From an uncultured Anaerolineae bacterium (lineage in GTDB: Bacteria > Chloroflexota > Anaerolineae > Anaerolineales > Villigracilaceae), in NCBI GenBank assembly GCA_903854805.1, contig CAINXK010000057.1:1-13319 (forward strand): a stretch of 13,319 nt of DNA. Reading direction: 5' to 3'. The notes below the pieces were generated by a model that saw only the letters and a program-made list of their open reading frames with translations, was not told the origin of the DNA and searched no databases. Of the stretch, positions 5,951 to 13,235 are shown one piece after another. The translations under genes were made by a program, and so were the position numbers. The first letter of the stretch is position 1. Every line of letters begins with the position of its first letter.

Positions 5951-5992
5951 AATAAAAACGGCCCGTTTCTTGCGAGGCGGGCTGTTTTTATT
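5951..5992. terminator. Strong bidirectional intrinsic terminator
   Basis: 5951-5965 (ending AAAAACGGCCCG) pairs with 5978-5992 (starting CGGGCTGTTTTT) over 15 positions with one G-U, and the inner TTTC/GAGG can extend the stem to a TTGC loop. A runs on the left and T runs on the right allow use on both strands. No confident gene lies on either side for it to serve, apart from the doubtful frame ending at 5943. Confidence 0.85.
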
Positions 5993-5995
5993 ATT

Positions 5996-6031
5996 TACTC
6001 ACGAGCTCTTCGTTCTAGCACTTACCAGCCT
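5996..6031. repeat. Dispersed repeat, copy 1 (short)
   Basis: A 36-base segment starting TACTCACGAGCTCTTCGTT and ending ACTTACCAGCCT. It matches 30 of 36 positions with the segment at 13112-13147 and also aligns with that at 13236-13272. Only the first part of the longer repeat is present here; the following sequence does not match. It directly abuts the terminator at 5951-5992. Confidence 0.6.
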
Positions 6032-6056
6032 AAATTCAGACGCCTCATGATTTCAC

Positions 6057-6085
6057 CGCAACAACCGGGCATATCGGTTGTTGCG
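6057..6085 (-). terminator. Hairpin just after the AhpD-like gene
   Basis: CGCAACAACCG (6057-6067) and CGGTTGTTGCG (6075-6085) form a perfect 11-bp stem with a 7-base loop, seven bases after the stop codon at 6093. No T run follows on the minus strand, so it may protect the 3' end rather than stop transcription by itself. Confidence 0.55.
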
Positions 6086-6092
6086 TTATTGT

Positions 6093-6638
6093 TCAGCCCA
6101 GGCCGGGCAGGGGCTGGTTGGGGTGGTAGGCGTACAGGTATTCGTCCAGTTCCACTTCCAGTACGTTGTTAATAATGTTGGTGGCGATCATCAGGCTGGC
6201 AAAGCCGGTCAGGGCCAGGATCTGCTCGGGGTTGAAAAAGGTCGTGACGCGCTGGTAGAGTTCATCGGATACGCGGTTGCCCTGCCCGGCGATGGCGCGG
6301 CCAAATTCAACAATGACCTGGGCACGTTCGTCCAGATCCAGCTTGCCCGGGTCTTCGCCCCAATCGATCAGAACGCGGCGCATGAAGATAGTGCAGAGCA
6401 GGCAATCGCTTTCGACCGAGATGGAATGTGCATAGATAATGCTCAGCCGTTCTCCCAGAAAAGTTTTTATGACCTCAAACAGGGGGTACCATTCCATCAG
6501 AGCCTGAAAGGTGGGCAATGAGTGCAGCATGGTGCGCTTCATATTGGTCATACGGCCATATTTGGCCAGGCCCATGTCAAAGGTTGCACGTGTTTCGCCG
6601 CTGGTCTGATCATATTCGAGCGCTGGAATTCTGGGCAT
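6093..6638 (-). CDS. AhpD-like / carboxymuconolactone decarboxylase family protein
   Basis: A 181-residue, mostly helical protein. The start is the ATG at 6638, with AAGGAGAA seven bases upstream; a further ATG at 6659 would add seven residues that include the ribosome-binding site. Seen: MPRIPALEYDQTSGETR at the N-terminus, common in AhpD-like proteins, and the core HSISVESDCLLCTIF with Glu76, Cys79 and Cys82 in the E-x-x-C-x-x-C arrangement of the fold. In AhpD the two Cys and a His four residues after the second are catalytic for alkylhydroperoxidase activity; here that position is Met86, so peroxidase activity by the known mechanism is doubtful. The C-terminal half has FFNPEQILALTGFASLMIATNIINN, also family-like. 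It lies 368 bases downstream of the transporter operon, in the same direction, so co-transcription is uncertain. Confidence 0.85.
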   Translation of the reverse strand: MPRIPALEYDQTSGETRATFDMGLAKYGRMTNMKRTMLHSLPTFQALMEWYPLFEVIKTFLGERLSIIYAHSISVESDCLLCTIFMRRVLIDWGEDPGKLDLDERAQVIVEFGRAIAGQGNRVSDELYQRVTTFFNPEQILALTGFASLMIATNIINNVLEVELDEYLYAYHPNQPLPGLG

Positions 6639-7006
6639 GGGTCTTCTCCTTGAGTTCATGCGATGTTTTGTCAGGTTGTTTCAATGCGGCCTGCCTTGCA
6701 GCAAAAGCCTTTTGTATCTATTTCCGCAACGCCAAATTTTCGTGCAGCTGTGATGCCCGACACCGGCTATCATCCCATCTGAAAGCCGATCAAGCATGCT
6801 GCTGGCGATGACAGTCGTGGGTAAATTGCGCCAATTGTATTAGCGCACGGCTGCCTCGGTTTTGCTTTTTGCCATGCTGATTTTTGCTGCGCAGCTTATC
6901 GATCAGCGTAAAGACCTTTCCGTCAAAATACCGCGATAAGCCATCTTTTTTTGGATCGCAATGCCTGCAGACTGCGCCGGGCAAGGCGGCGAGATTTGGC
7001 GCTGGG
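6639..7006. other. Intergenic region between SDR and AhpD-like genes
   Basis: 368 bases without a confident gene. A minus-strand frame (6984-6790, TTG start, 64 codons, very basic and Gln-rich: RSKNQHGKKQNRGSR) has no ribosome-binding site and no family match. No terminator with a T run follows the SDR stop, and I found no convincing -35/-10 pair for the AhpD-like gene, so read-through from the operon remains possible. Confidence 0.4.
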
Positions 7007-7711
7007 TTAGATCAGGATTGGGCCGTTGGCGCGCAGATGCAGAGGACGGGTCAGCAGCCACACTACCCAGTCACTGACGTTGGCGCTGGTCAGGTTGGGT
7101 TTGCCTTCCATGTCAAACGCATCTGCCAGTGCCAGCCCGGGAGCCAGGATGTGGGTGCGCACGCCGTGCTCACTGTTTTCTACGCGGATCAATTCCATCA
7201 GGGTATTGAGGGCGTGCAGGGCTACGCCGTAGGCACCATCCTGCTGGTAAATCCCCAGGCCGGAATCGGAGCCAATCGCCATGACCTGCCCGCGTTTTTG
7301 TTCGCGGAAGATGGGCAGCACGGCTCGGGATAGCAGAAACGGTTCGCGCAGGTTGGCCGACATGACCAGATCCCAGGTCTTTATGTTGTGGTTATGGATC
7401 ATGCCGCCACCCCAGAAGGGCGAGACCATGATTAGCAAATCGAGCTGGGCATAGGCCTGCATGGTTCGATCCAGGACGGCTTGCGCGCTTTCGAGGCTGT
7501 CGAGTTCTGAAACTAATGCCAGGCACTGACCGCCCGCGGCTCTGATCGGCGCGGCGGATAGTTCAAGCAGGTCCGCCTGTTTGCCAACCAGGCAGATGCG
7601 CACGCCTTCGCGCGCCAGGGCTTGGGCCACGGCGCCAGCCAACTCTGTGCTGCCGCCGCTGACGATGGCTACCTGTCCATGCAAGGATTGGGTCTGGTTT
7701 TGGATGGGCAT
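7007..7711 (-). CDS. Degenerate SDR-family (short-chain dehydrogenase-like) protein
   Basis: A 234-residue Rossmann-fold protein. Seen: the N-terminal beta-alpha-beta QVAIVSGGSTELAGAVAQAL (13-32), where the dinucleotide loop TGxxxGxG has become SGGSTELAG; a central SANLREPFLLSRAVLP (118-133) with the structural Asn120; VMAIGSDSGLG (143-153) with the Ser position; and DGAYGVALHALNTL (158-171). In that last block Tyr161 is present, but the catalytic Lys of Y-x-x-x-K is replaced by Leu165. PGLA (191-194) matches the usual PG motif after strand 6. Cofactor use and dehydrogenase activity are therefore uncertain; it may have lost catalysis. Its ATG shares one base with the TGA of the amidohydrolase gene, so the two are coupled and it probably acts in the same pathway. 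Confidence 0.85.
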   Translation of the reverse strand: MPIQNQTQSLHGQVAIVSGGSTELAGAVAQALAREGVRICLVGKQADLLELSAAPIRAAGGQCLALVSELDSLESAQAVLDRTMQAYAQLDLLIMVSPFWGGGMIHNHNIKTWDLVMSANLREPFLLSRAVLPIFREQKRGQVMAIGSDSGLGIYQQDGAYGVALHALNTLMELIRVENSEHGVRTHILAPGLALADAFDMEGKPNLTSANVSDWVVWLLTRPLHLRANGPILI

Positions 7712-9321
7712 CAGAGCTCGTAGACAATCTGGCCAGCCAGCATGGTCAGGAGCGGGTGGACATTTGCCAATTCTTCGCTGGGGATTTCAAAGATGTTTTC
7801 TGAGAGCAGGACCATATCGGCCAGGTAGGCTGGTTTGAGCTGGCCTTTTTGATGGTCCTGGAATTCGGCATAGGCGGCATCACGGGTGTAAGCCAGCAAG
7901 GTTTCTGCCAGGTCCTGGTGTTGGTCCGGCATGCCCGGTAGCCAGGGCTTGCGATTGACGGCGTTGGATATTCCACGCAGTGCATGTTGAGTCACAACCG
8001 GCCAATCTGATCCAAAGACCAGCATGGCGCCGGCTGTGCGCAGGGTTTGCCAGGCAAAACTGAGCGGCCAGCGCTGCGGGCCAACTCGCACCGGCCAGAT
8101 ATCAGCTTCATCCACCACCATGGGGGAATGTAAAGGCTGCATGGAGGCGATCACGCCTAATTCTTTAAAGCGCGGCAAATCAGCCGGGTGGATCAGCTCG
8201 ATATGCTCCACCCGGTGCCGTGAATCGCGCTTACCATTGGCCAGCGCGGCAGCCTGGCAGGCATCCAGTACGCGCCGGACAGCCATATCGCCAACGGCGT
8301 GCGTGAGTACCTGCAAGCCGAGCCGGTCGGCTTCGGTAACCATGCGATTGTAATGTTCAACCTCGTAATTGGCGGCGCCGCAGGTGGTTGGGTCATCGGC
8401 GTATGGATCAACAAGCAGGCCGGTAAAACCTTCGATGACACCATCCAAAAAAAACTTGACGCTGCCTGCGCGCAGCAAGTCTCCTGAGAAAGTTTTCTTG
8501 AGCTGTAGAGCTTCTGCATGCAGCGCGGAAAAGGGTGTTTCCGGTGAGACACTGTAAGGCATATAGATGCGACAGGTCAGCTCGCCCAGGTCTTCCATGG
8601 CAGCGTACAGGGCGGTCTCGTCCTGGTTGCCATTCATGTTGTGAATACTGGTGACGCCCAACGAGGCGGTCAGGCGCAGGGCTTTTTGGAGCAGGGTTCG
8701 TTTGCGGGCGTTATCGGGTTTGGGTACCAGGTCGCTGACGGGTTTGTAGGCGCCGGGCTCGCGCAGCTCGCCGGTGGCCTGGCCGTGTTCGTCCATCATA
8801 ATTTCGCTATTCGGACCGCATGCGCCGCCGTTGAAGATCCCCGCCAGTTTTAGAGCGAGGCTGTTTGCCCAGGAAGTATGCCCATCGAAGGCGTTGATGT
8901 AGATTGGACGATCGGAGACCAGGGCATCCAGGTCCTGACGACTCAAGGGCGTGCGCCCAGGGCCGACGTTGTAACGCAGCCCGGTGCCTGCCAACCACGC
9001 TTCTTGGGGGTTTTCGGCGGCGTAAGTGAGTACGATCCGGGATAAATCTTCGTAGCTGGCAGCCGGTTCCAATTGCATGCCGTCCAGGTTAAGAGCGCCG
9101 TAAAGCATGTGAAAGTGACTGTCGATGAAACCAGGCATGAGGCTGCAGCCTGCGGCGTCGATTACGCGTGTGGCTGGGCCTTTCCAAAGCTTGGCTTCTG
9201 CGTTGCTGCCGGTAAAGACGATGCGATCGTCCTGGATGGCTAGCGCTTCTGCAAAGGGCTGTTGGGGATCGGCTGTGAAGATATGCGCATTGGCAATGAT
9301 GGTATGGGCGGGTTTGGACAT
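7711..9321 (-). CDS. YtcJ-type amidohydrolase (amidohydrolase 3 family)
   Basis: A 536-residue metal-dependent hydrolase, normal length for this family. Seen: an N-terminal beta-sandwich strand set (ADPQQPFAEALAIQDDRIVFTG), then MPGFIDSHFH with metal ligands His69 and His71, VKFFLDGVIEG with Lys289 (possible bridging residue), THAVGDMAV with His341, HRVEHIE with His373, and FGSDWPV with Asp439, then the returning C-terminal sandwich with ..LADMVLLSENIFEIP. No signal peptide, so cytosolic. Known relatives hydrolyse N-substituted formamides and other amide or ester bonds, but specificity varies and cannot be read here. A GGGAAGG ribosome-binding site sits just before the ATG. It lies 39 bases after the permease gene, in the same operon, so the transported compound is the likely substrate. 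Confidence 0.92.
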   Translation of the reverse strand: MSKPAHTIIANAHIFTADPQQPFAEALAIQDDRIVFTGSNAEAKLWKGPATRVIDAAGCSLMPGFIDSHFHMLYGALNLDGMQLEPAASYEDLSRIVLTYAAENPQEAWLAGTGLRYNVGPGRTPLSRQDLDALVSDRPIYINAFDGHTSWANSLALKLAGIFNGGACGPNSEIMMDEHGQATGELREPGAYKPVSDLVPKPDNARKRTLLQKALRLTASLGVTSIHNMNGNQDETALYAAMEDLGELTCRIYMPYSVSPETPFSALHAEALQLKKTFSGDLLRAGSVKFFLDGVIEGFTGLLVDPYADDPTTCGAANYEVEHYNRMVTEADRLGLQVLTHAVGDMAVRRVLDACQAAALANGKRDSRHRVEHIELIHPADLPRFKELGVIASMQPLHSPMVVDEADIWPVRVGPQRWPLSFAWQTLRTAGAMLVFGSDWPVVTQHALRGISNAVNRKPWLPGMPDQHQDLAETLLAYTRDAAYAEFQDHQKGQLKPAYLADMVLLSENIFEIPSEELANVHPLLTMLAGQIVYEL

Positions 9322-9360
9322 GGCCTTCCCTGTAGAGGAGCAGGTTCGTTTGAGTGGGTA

Positions 9361-10248
9361 TTATTCTTTTTCGGGCATGTAGATGGTTCCGGCCACCGCA
9401 TCGCTGATGGCGTCGCCGATCAGGTTGATGGCCAGAATGGTCAGGAAGATGCCCAACCCGGGAAAGACCGTCAGCCACCAGGCCTGGCGCACAAACTTTT
9501 GCCCGGCGTTCAGCATGGCGCCCCATTCGGGGGTGGGTGGCTGGGCGCCCAGGCCCAGAAAACTGAGCGCAGCGCCAGCCAGGATGGATGAGCCTATGCC
9601 GAGGGTCACCAGTACCAGCAGGGTGCGCATGGCATTTGGCAGGATGTGGTTGATCATGATTTGAAAATCAGAACCACCCAGGGCGCGGGTGGCCTCGACA
9701 TAACTCATTTCGCGGATGGATAATACGCTGCTGCGCGTCAGGCGCATGAAGGATGGTATGAAGGCGATCCCTACCGCCACCATGGCATTGATGATCCCGG
9801 GGCCCAGGATGGCCAGGATGGCCAGGGCCAACAGGATATCGGGGAAAGCCAGCAGGATATCCGTGATCCAGGAGATGAACGCGTCCAGCCAGCCGCCAAA
9901 GTAACCGGAAATTAGCCCGAGGCAAATGCCAAAGAAGGCGCCAATCCCGATCGCCACCAAGCCAACACGCAGCGAGAGCCGGCCGCCATACAGAAAGCGG
10001 GCGAAGGTATCCCGGCCGATGCCATCGGTGCCCATCGGGTATTTCAGGCTGGGCGGCTGCAGGGTTAGACCAGGATCGATGGCATTTGGGTCTTTATTGG
10101 TCAGCAGCGGCGCTGCCAGGCAGGCCAGGATCAGGATTAATAGCAGCAAGCCGCCAAATTGGGCGCTGCGGTTCCGAAAGGTTTGCCGCAGCAGGCGCAG
10201 ACCGGGTGCATCCATGTGAAAAGGCGTTTTCTTGGTGGCTGCGCTCAT
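9361..10248 (-). CDS. ABC transporter permease, OppC/DppC type
   Basis: A 295-residue inner-membrane permease. Seen: the OppC N-terminal helix (about 33-50, LLLLILILACLAAPLL) after a basic cytoplasmic tail, the YPMGTDGIGRDTFARFLYGGRLSLRVG block (70-95) typical of this subunit, several membrane segments, and the EAA loop YVEATRALGGSDFQIMINHILPN (about 183-205) that docks on the ATPase. SFLGLGAQPPTPEWGAML follows as usual. Its ATG overlaps the stop of the OppB-type gene by four bases (ATGA). It forms the translocation channel with that partner and passes solute from the lipoprotein binding protein. Confidence 0.94.
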   Translation of the reverse strand: MSAATKKTPFHMDAPGLRLLRQTFRNRSAQFGGLLLLILILACLAAPLLTNKDPNAIDPGLTLQPPSLKYPMGTDGIGRDTFARFLYGGRLSLRVGLVAIGIGAFFGICLGLISGYFGGWLDAFISWITDILLAFPDILLALAILAILGPGIINAMVAVGIAFIPSFMRLTRSSVLSIREMSYVEATRALGGSDFQIMINHILPNAMRTLLVLVTLGIGSSILAGAALSFLGLGAQPPTPEWGAMLNAGQKFVRQAWWLTVFPGLGIFLTILAINLIGDAISDAVAGTIYMPEKE

Positions 10249-11171
10249 TTGAGCCGTATCTTAGGGTTCAGGAAGGTATAGGTAATGTCGGTGAAGGTGT
10301 TGATCAGCACATAGATAACGGCAGTTACCAGCACAACTCCCTGCACCATGGGGTAATCACGATTGGAGATGGATTGGACGGCCAGCCGCCCAATTCCCTG
10401 ACGCGCGAACATGGTTTCGACAATGGTCGAGCCACCCAGCAGATAAGCCATTTGCAGGCCGACGAATGTCACGACTGGGATGAGTGCATTTCGTAATGCA
10501 TGTTTTAGAATGACCGCGGGTTCATGCACACCTTTGGCGCGGGCAGCGGTGATATATTCCTTGCCAAGCACGTCCAACATGCTGGCGCGCACCATGCGGG
10601 CCACCACAGAGGCTTCGGGCAGACCAAGTGTCAGCGTGGGCAAAAACAGGGCCGCAAAACCAGAACCGGTTGAGATGCTTGGGAACCAGCCCAGGTTAAC
10701 CGAAAACAGCATGATCAAGAGCAGGCCCAACCAAAAGGTTGGAATGGATAGCCCGCTCACGGATATACCCATTGCCAACGTGTCTACCCAGGTGCCGTGG
10801 TTCAAAGCCGCGACCAGCCCTAATACGAACCCAACAATTAATGCCAGCATGAGTGCTGAAAAAGCCAGGGTAATTGTGCTGGGCAGCTGTTCTGCGATCG
10901 CTTTTGAGACCGGCACGTAATTTCGGATTGATTCGCCCAGGTCGCCGTGCAGGGCCTTACTAAGATAGTGCCAGTACTGCACGGGGATGGGATCATTTAA
11001 GCCCAGCTGCTCGCGCAGCCGGGCTACATTTTCCGCGTTCACTTTTTGGCGGCCCAGGATGGCCGAGACTGCATCACCAGGAACCAGGTGTATTATCGAA
11101 AAGACCAATACTGAGATGCCAAAAAGTACCAGGATGGAAGTAAAAATACGACGGATCAGATAGTTGACCAT
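10245..11171 (-). CDS. ABC transporter permease, OppB/DppB type
   Basis: A 308-residue inner-membrane permease. Seen: MVNYLIRRIFTSILVLFGIS and VLVFSIIHLVPGDAV (21-35), LREQLGLNDPIPVQYWHYL (52-70), GDLGESI, and the EAA loop YITAARAKGVHEPAVILKHALRN, then GRLAVQSISNRDYPMVQG near the C-terminus; all standard for the family. It starts 25 bases after the binding-protein stop. No clear Shine-Dalgarno is visible before the ATG, so translation may depend on the upstream gene. Together with the OppC-type subunit it needs two ATPase subunits that are not encoded next to it. Confidence 0.94.
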   Translation of the reverse strand: MVNYLIRRIFTSILVLFGISVLVFSIIHLVPGDAVSAILGRQKVNAENVARLREQLGLNDPIPVQYWHYLSKALHGDLGESIRNYVPVSKAIAEQLPSTITLAFSALMLALIVGFVLGLVAALNHGTWVDTLAMGISVSGLSIPTFWLGLLLIMLFSVNLGWFPSISTGSGFAALFLPTLTLGLPEASVVARMVRASMLDVLGKEYITAARAKGVHEPAVILKHALRNALIPVVTFVGLQMAYLLGGSTIVETMFARQGIGRLAVQSISNRDYPMVQGVVLVTAVIYVLINTFTDITYTFLNPKIRLK

Positions 11172-11196
11172 GTGTGGCAGATACTTGCGGGCGGCT

Positions 11197-12903
11197 TTAT
11201 TTAGCCAGCGTCATATCATAGAACCAGGGATAACCTTCCAGGTCAAAGGAGAAATTTTGGACCACGGGCGAATTCAGGTAGACCATGTTGACCGTAAAGA
11301 GCGGCAGCACCAGGGCATTTTCCATGATGATCTGCTGGGCGGTGACATAATCCTGCTTGCGGATGTTCTCGTCGGTTTGGATATCGCCATCTTCCAGGAG
11401 CTTATCCAGTTCCGGGTTGACAAAACGGGTGTAAGCTGATCCGCCATTGATGTTGGCAGAGTGGAACAGGGAGCGTAAAGGAGTGGGATCGACGCGTGTC
11501 CAGTAGATGTATAAGAAGCTGTAATTACCAGCGGAAGCTTCTGAACCGATGCCGGCATCATCCATTGCGCGCATCTTGACTTCAAAACCGGCTTTCTGCA
11601 AATAACCCGAGAGCAGTTCGTTGAAGGCTTCTTCCCAGACGGGCGAGGTGATGTAATCGAGAGTCAGGTTTTTGCCACCCTTTTCACGAATGCCATCGCC
11701 GTTGGTATCCTTCCAGCCGGATTCATCCAGTAAACGACCGGCTTCTTCCAGGTTGAAGCGGTAAAGATCGGCAGATTTGGGGTCAAAAGCCCAAGTGGTG
11801 GGCGAAATCACGCTGTAGGTTGGGATCCCCAGGTCTTTGAAGGCCGTTTTGGCAAGCTCATCCTGATTGATGGAAAGGATCATGGCCTTGCGGACATTTA
11901 TATCGTTGGTCGGTTCTTTTTCGGTGTTGACCATCATAATGGCCGGGATGCCGGGTTGTGCAAAGGTTTTGATCACGGCCTGTTGGCTGCTGGCCATATC
12001 GATTGCATCCAGGGCCGGTGGTTCGCTTGCGATTTGGAGCTCGCCGGTTTGCAGGGCAGTCAGGCGGGTGGCGGCTTCGGGCAGGATACGGAAGATAACC
12101 TGGTCAAGATAGGCCGGGCCCTTATGGGCGGCAAATTCAGGTGACCAGGTGTAATCGGGGTTGCGTTCTACAATAATTTGAGACTGGGAGTCCCATTTGA
12201 CAAACTTGAACGGGCCGGTTCCGACCGGGTTGCGGCCGTAATCCTTGCCGTACTTTTCGAGTGCGGTTGGGGATGAGATGCTCAACCATTGGCGGCCGGC
12301 ATCGCGCAGGAAGGTGGGATAGGATCCCGCAAACTTTACAGTAATGTTGAAATCGTCGGTTACAACGGTCTCGGTGTACTTGTGATCGGCCAGGAGGGTC
12401 TTACCGCCCGAATCAAGCACATCTGCACTGACGATATGATCGAAGGTGGCCTTGACAGCCTTCCCAGTAAAAGGAGTGCCGTCGTGGAACTTGACATCCT
12501 GGCGCAGTTTGAAAGCGAACTCGGTGTAATCTGCATTAGGTGTCCAGGAAAGGGCCAGCCCGGGGTGCAGGCTTGCATCCGGTGCCGTGGCGAGCAATGA
12601 ATCGAACAGGTTCAGCAGGATAAGTTGTTCCTGCACCATGACGGCATCGCCCGGATCGAGGGTTTCCGGTTCAGAACCGAGGCCCATGGTCAGCACCCCG
12701 CCGGAAGGATCCGGGGTGCTGGTGGCAGCCGGTGCCAGCGTGGCAGCAGCCGGAGCATCGGTGGCAGCAGGTGCGGCGGGTGCCTGGGTATTGGCGGGAA
12801 CCTGGGCCACGGGCGCAGGTGCGGCTTGACCGCAGGCGGCCAAAAGAATGCTGCTGATGGCGATCAGCGCAATTAAAACGGAAAATTTGTTTTGTTTTAC
12901 CAT
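11197..12903 (-). CDS. Lipoprotein solute-binding protein of an Opp/Dpp-type ABC transporter (SBP family 5)
   Basis: A 568-residue extracytoplasmic binding protein. The start chosen is the ATG at 12903 with GGAAGAG eight bases upstream; it gives a clean signal peptide MVKQNKFSVLIALIAISS followed by the lipobox LLAAC, with Cys24 lipid-anchored. Residues 25-67 are an Ala/Pro/Thr-rich flexible linker. The binding domain begins near GGVLTMGLGSEPETLDPGDAV (68-88), with FKLRQDVKFHDGTPF, NPVGTGPFKFVKW and WKDTNGDGIREKGG as family landmarks. Family 5 binds oligopeptides, dipeptides, nickel, sugars or other small molecules; the ligand cannot be told from sequence. It is the first gene of the operon, as is usual for the most abundant component. 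Confidence 0.93.
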   Translation of the reverse strand: MVKQNKFSVLIALIAISSILLAACGQAAPAPVAQVPANTQAPAAPAATDAPAAATLAPAATSTPDPSGGVLTMGLGSEPETLDPGDAVMVQEQLILLNLFDSLLATAPDASLHPGLALSWTPNADYTEFAFKLRQDVKFHDGTPFTGKAVKATFDHIVSADVLDSGGKTLLADHKYTETVVTDDFNITVKFAGSYPTFLRDAGRQWLSISSPTALEKYGKDYGRNPVGTGPFKFVKWDSQSQIIVERNPDYTWSPEFAAHKGPAYLDQVIFRILPEAATRLTALQTGELQIASEPPALDAIDMASSQQAVIKTFAQPGIPAIMMVNTEKEPTNDINVRKAMILSINQDELAKTAFKDLGIPTYSVISPTTWAFDPKSADLYRFNLEEAGRLLDESGWKDTNGDGIREKGGKNLTLDYITSPVWEEAFNELLSGYLQKAGFEVKMRAMDDAGIGSEASAGNYSFLYIYWTRVDPTPLRSLFHSANINGGSAYTRFVNPELDKLLEDGDIQTDENIRKQDYVTAQQIIMENALVLPLFTVNMVYLNSPVVQNFSFDLEGYPWFYDMTLAK

Positions 12904-12930
12904 GGTAGTCTCTTCCTTTAGATTGGCGTT

Positions 12931-12948
12931 ATGACTGGTTTCAGTCAT
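12931..12948. promoter_or_regulatory. Perfect inverted repeat at the transporter operon's start site
   Basis: ATGACTG (12931-12937) and CAGTCAT (12942-12948) are 7-bp arms with a 4-base spacer. The element begins nine bases after the -10 and so lies at about +1 to +20, a common repressor-operator position. It could alternatively be a 5' hairpin of the mRNA. Confidence 0.55.
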
Positions 12949-12956
12949 TGCGCGTT

Positions 12957-12984
12957 ATTATAAACCAACAAACCGAAATGACAA
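12957..12984 (-). promoter_or_regulatory. Sigma-70-type promoter of the transporter-amidohydrolase operon
   Basis: Minus strand TTGTCA (12984-12979), 16-base spacer, TATAAT (12962-12957). One mismatch in the -35 and a perfect -10. The start near 12950 gives a leader of about 47 bases before the lipoprotein ATG. Confidence 0.8.
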
Positions 12985-13111
12985 CTTGCCAGCTCGCCGG
13001 GATTATTCTCAAAACTGGCGCGGCAGGCGTGCTTAAAAACCGAGTTTCGTCAAAAATAAAACGGAAATACAGATTTATCTCTATCCAGCCTCAATGCTTG
13101 ATGATTTGATT
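12985..13111. other. Intergenic spacer before the repeats
   Basis: About 127 bases between the operon promoter and the first long repeat copy. I see no open frame, no terminator and no further promoter that I could support. Confidence 0.4.
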
Positions 13112-13194
13112 TACCCACGCGCTCTTCGTTTTGGTACTTACCATCCTGGTTCTGCTGCTCGGGCGATTGAAAATCGATGGTTTGTCCCGCCAGT
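13112..13194. repeat. Dispersed repeat, copy 2 (long)
   Basis: An 83-base unit beginning TACCCACGCGCTCTTCGTTT and ending CCCGCCAGT. Its inner part, 13141-13184, is identical over 44 bases to 13266-13309 in copy 3. CGATT-GAA-AATCG at 13164-13176 is a small hairpin conserved in both copies. The first 36 bases match copy 1 near 6 kb. Confidence 0.85.
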
Positions 13195-13235
13195 GGAGTT
13201 TTTGTGCCTGTTTTTGGCGCACCACCAGTGCTATA

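Noticed and set aside
6790..6984. Minus-strand 64-codon frame between the SDR and AhpD-like genes, with a C-x-x-C near its start
   Set aside because: TTG start without a ribosome-binding site and no family match. A decayed gene tail is possible but cannot be supported.
6972..7003. GCGCC/GGCGC inverted repeat next to the SDR stop as a terminator
   Set aside because: Only a 5-bp stem with a long loop and no T run on the minus strand.
9089..9526. Long minus-strand frame of 145 codons between amidohydrolase and permease
   Set aside because: It overlaps both well-supported genes in another frame and is Arg/His-rich, typical of a shadow frame.
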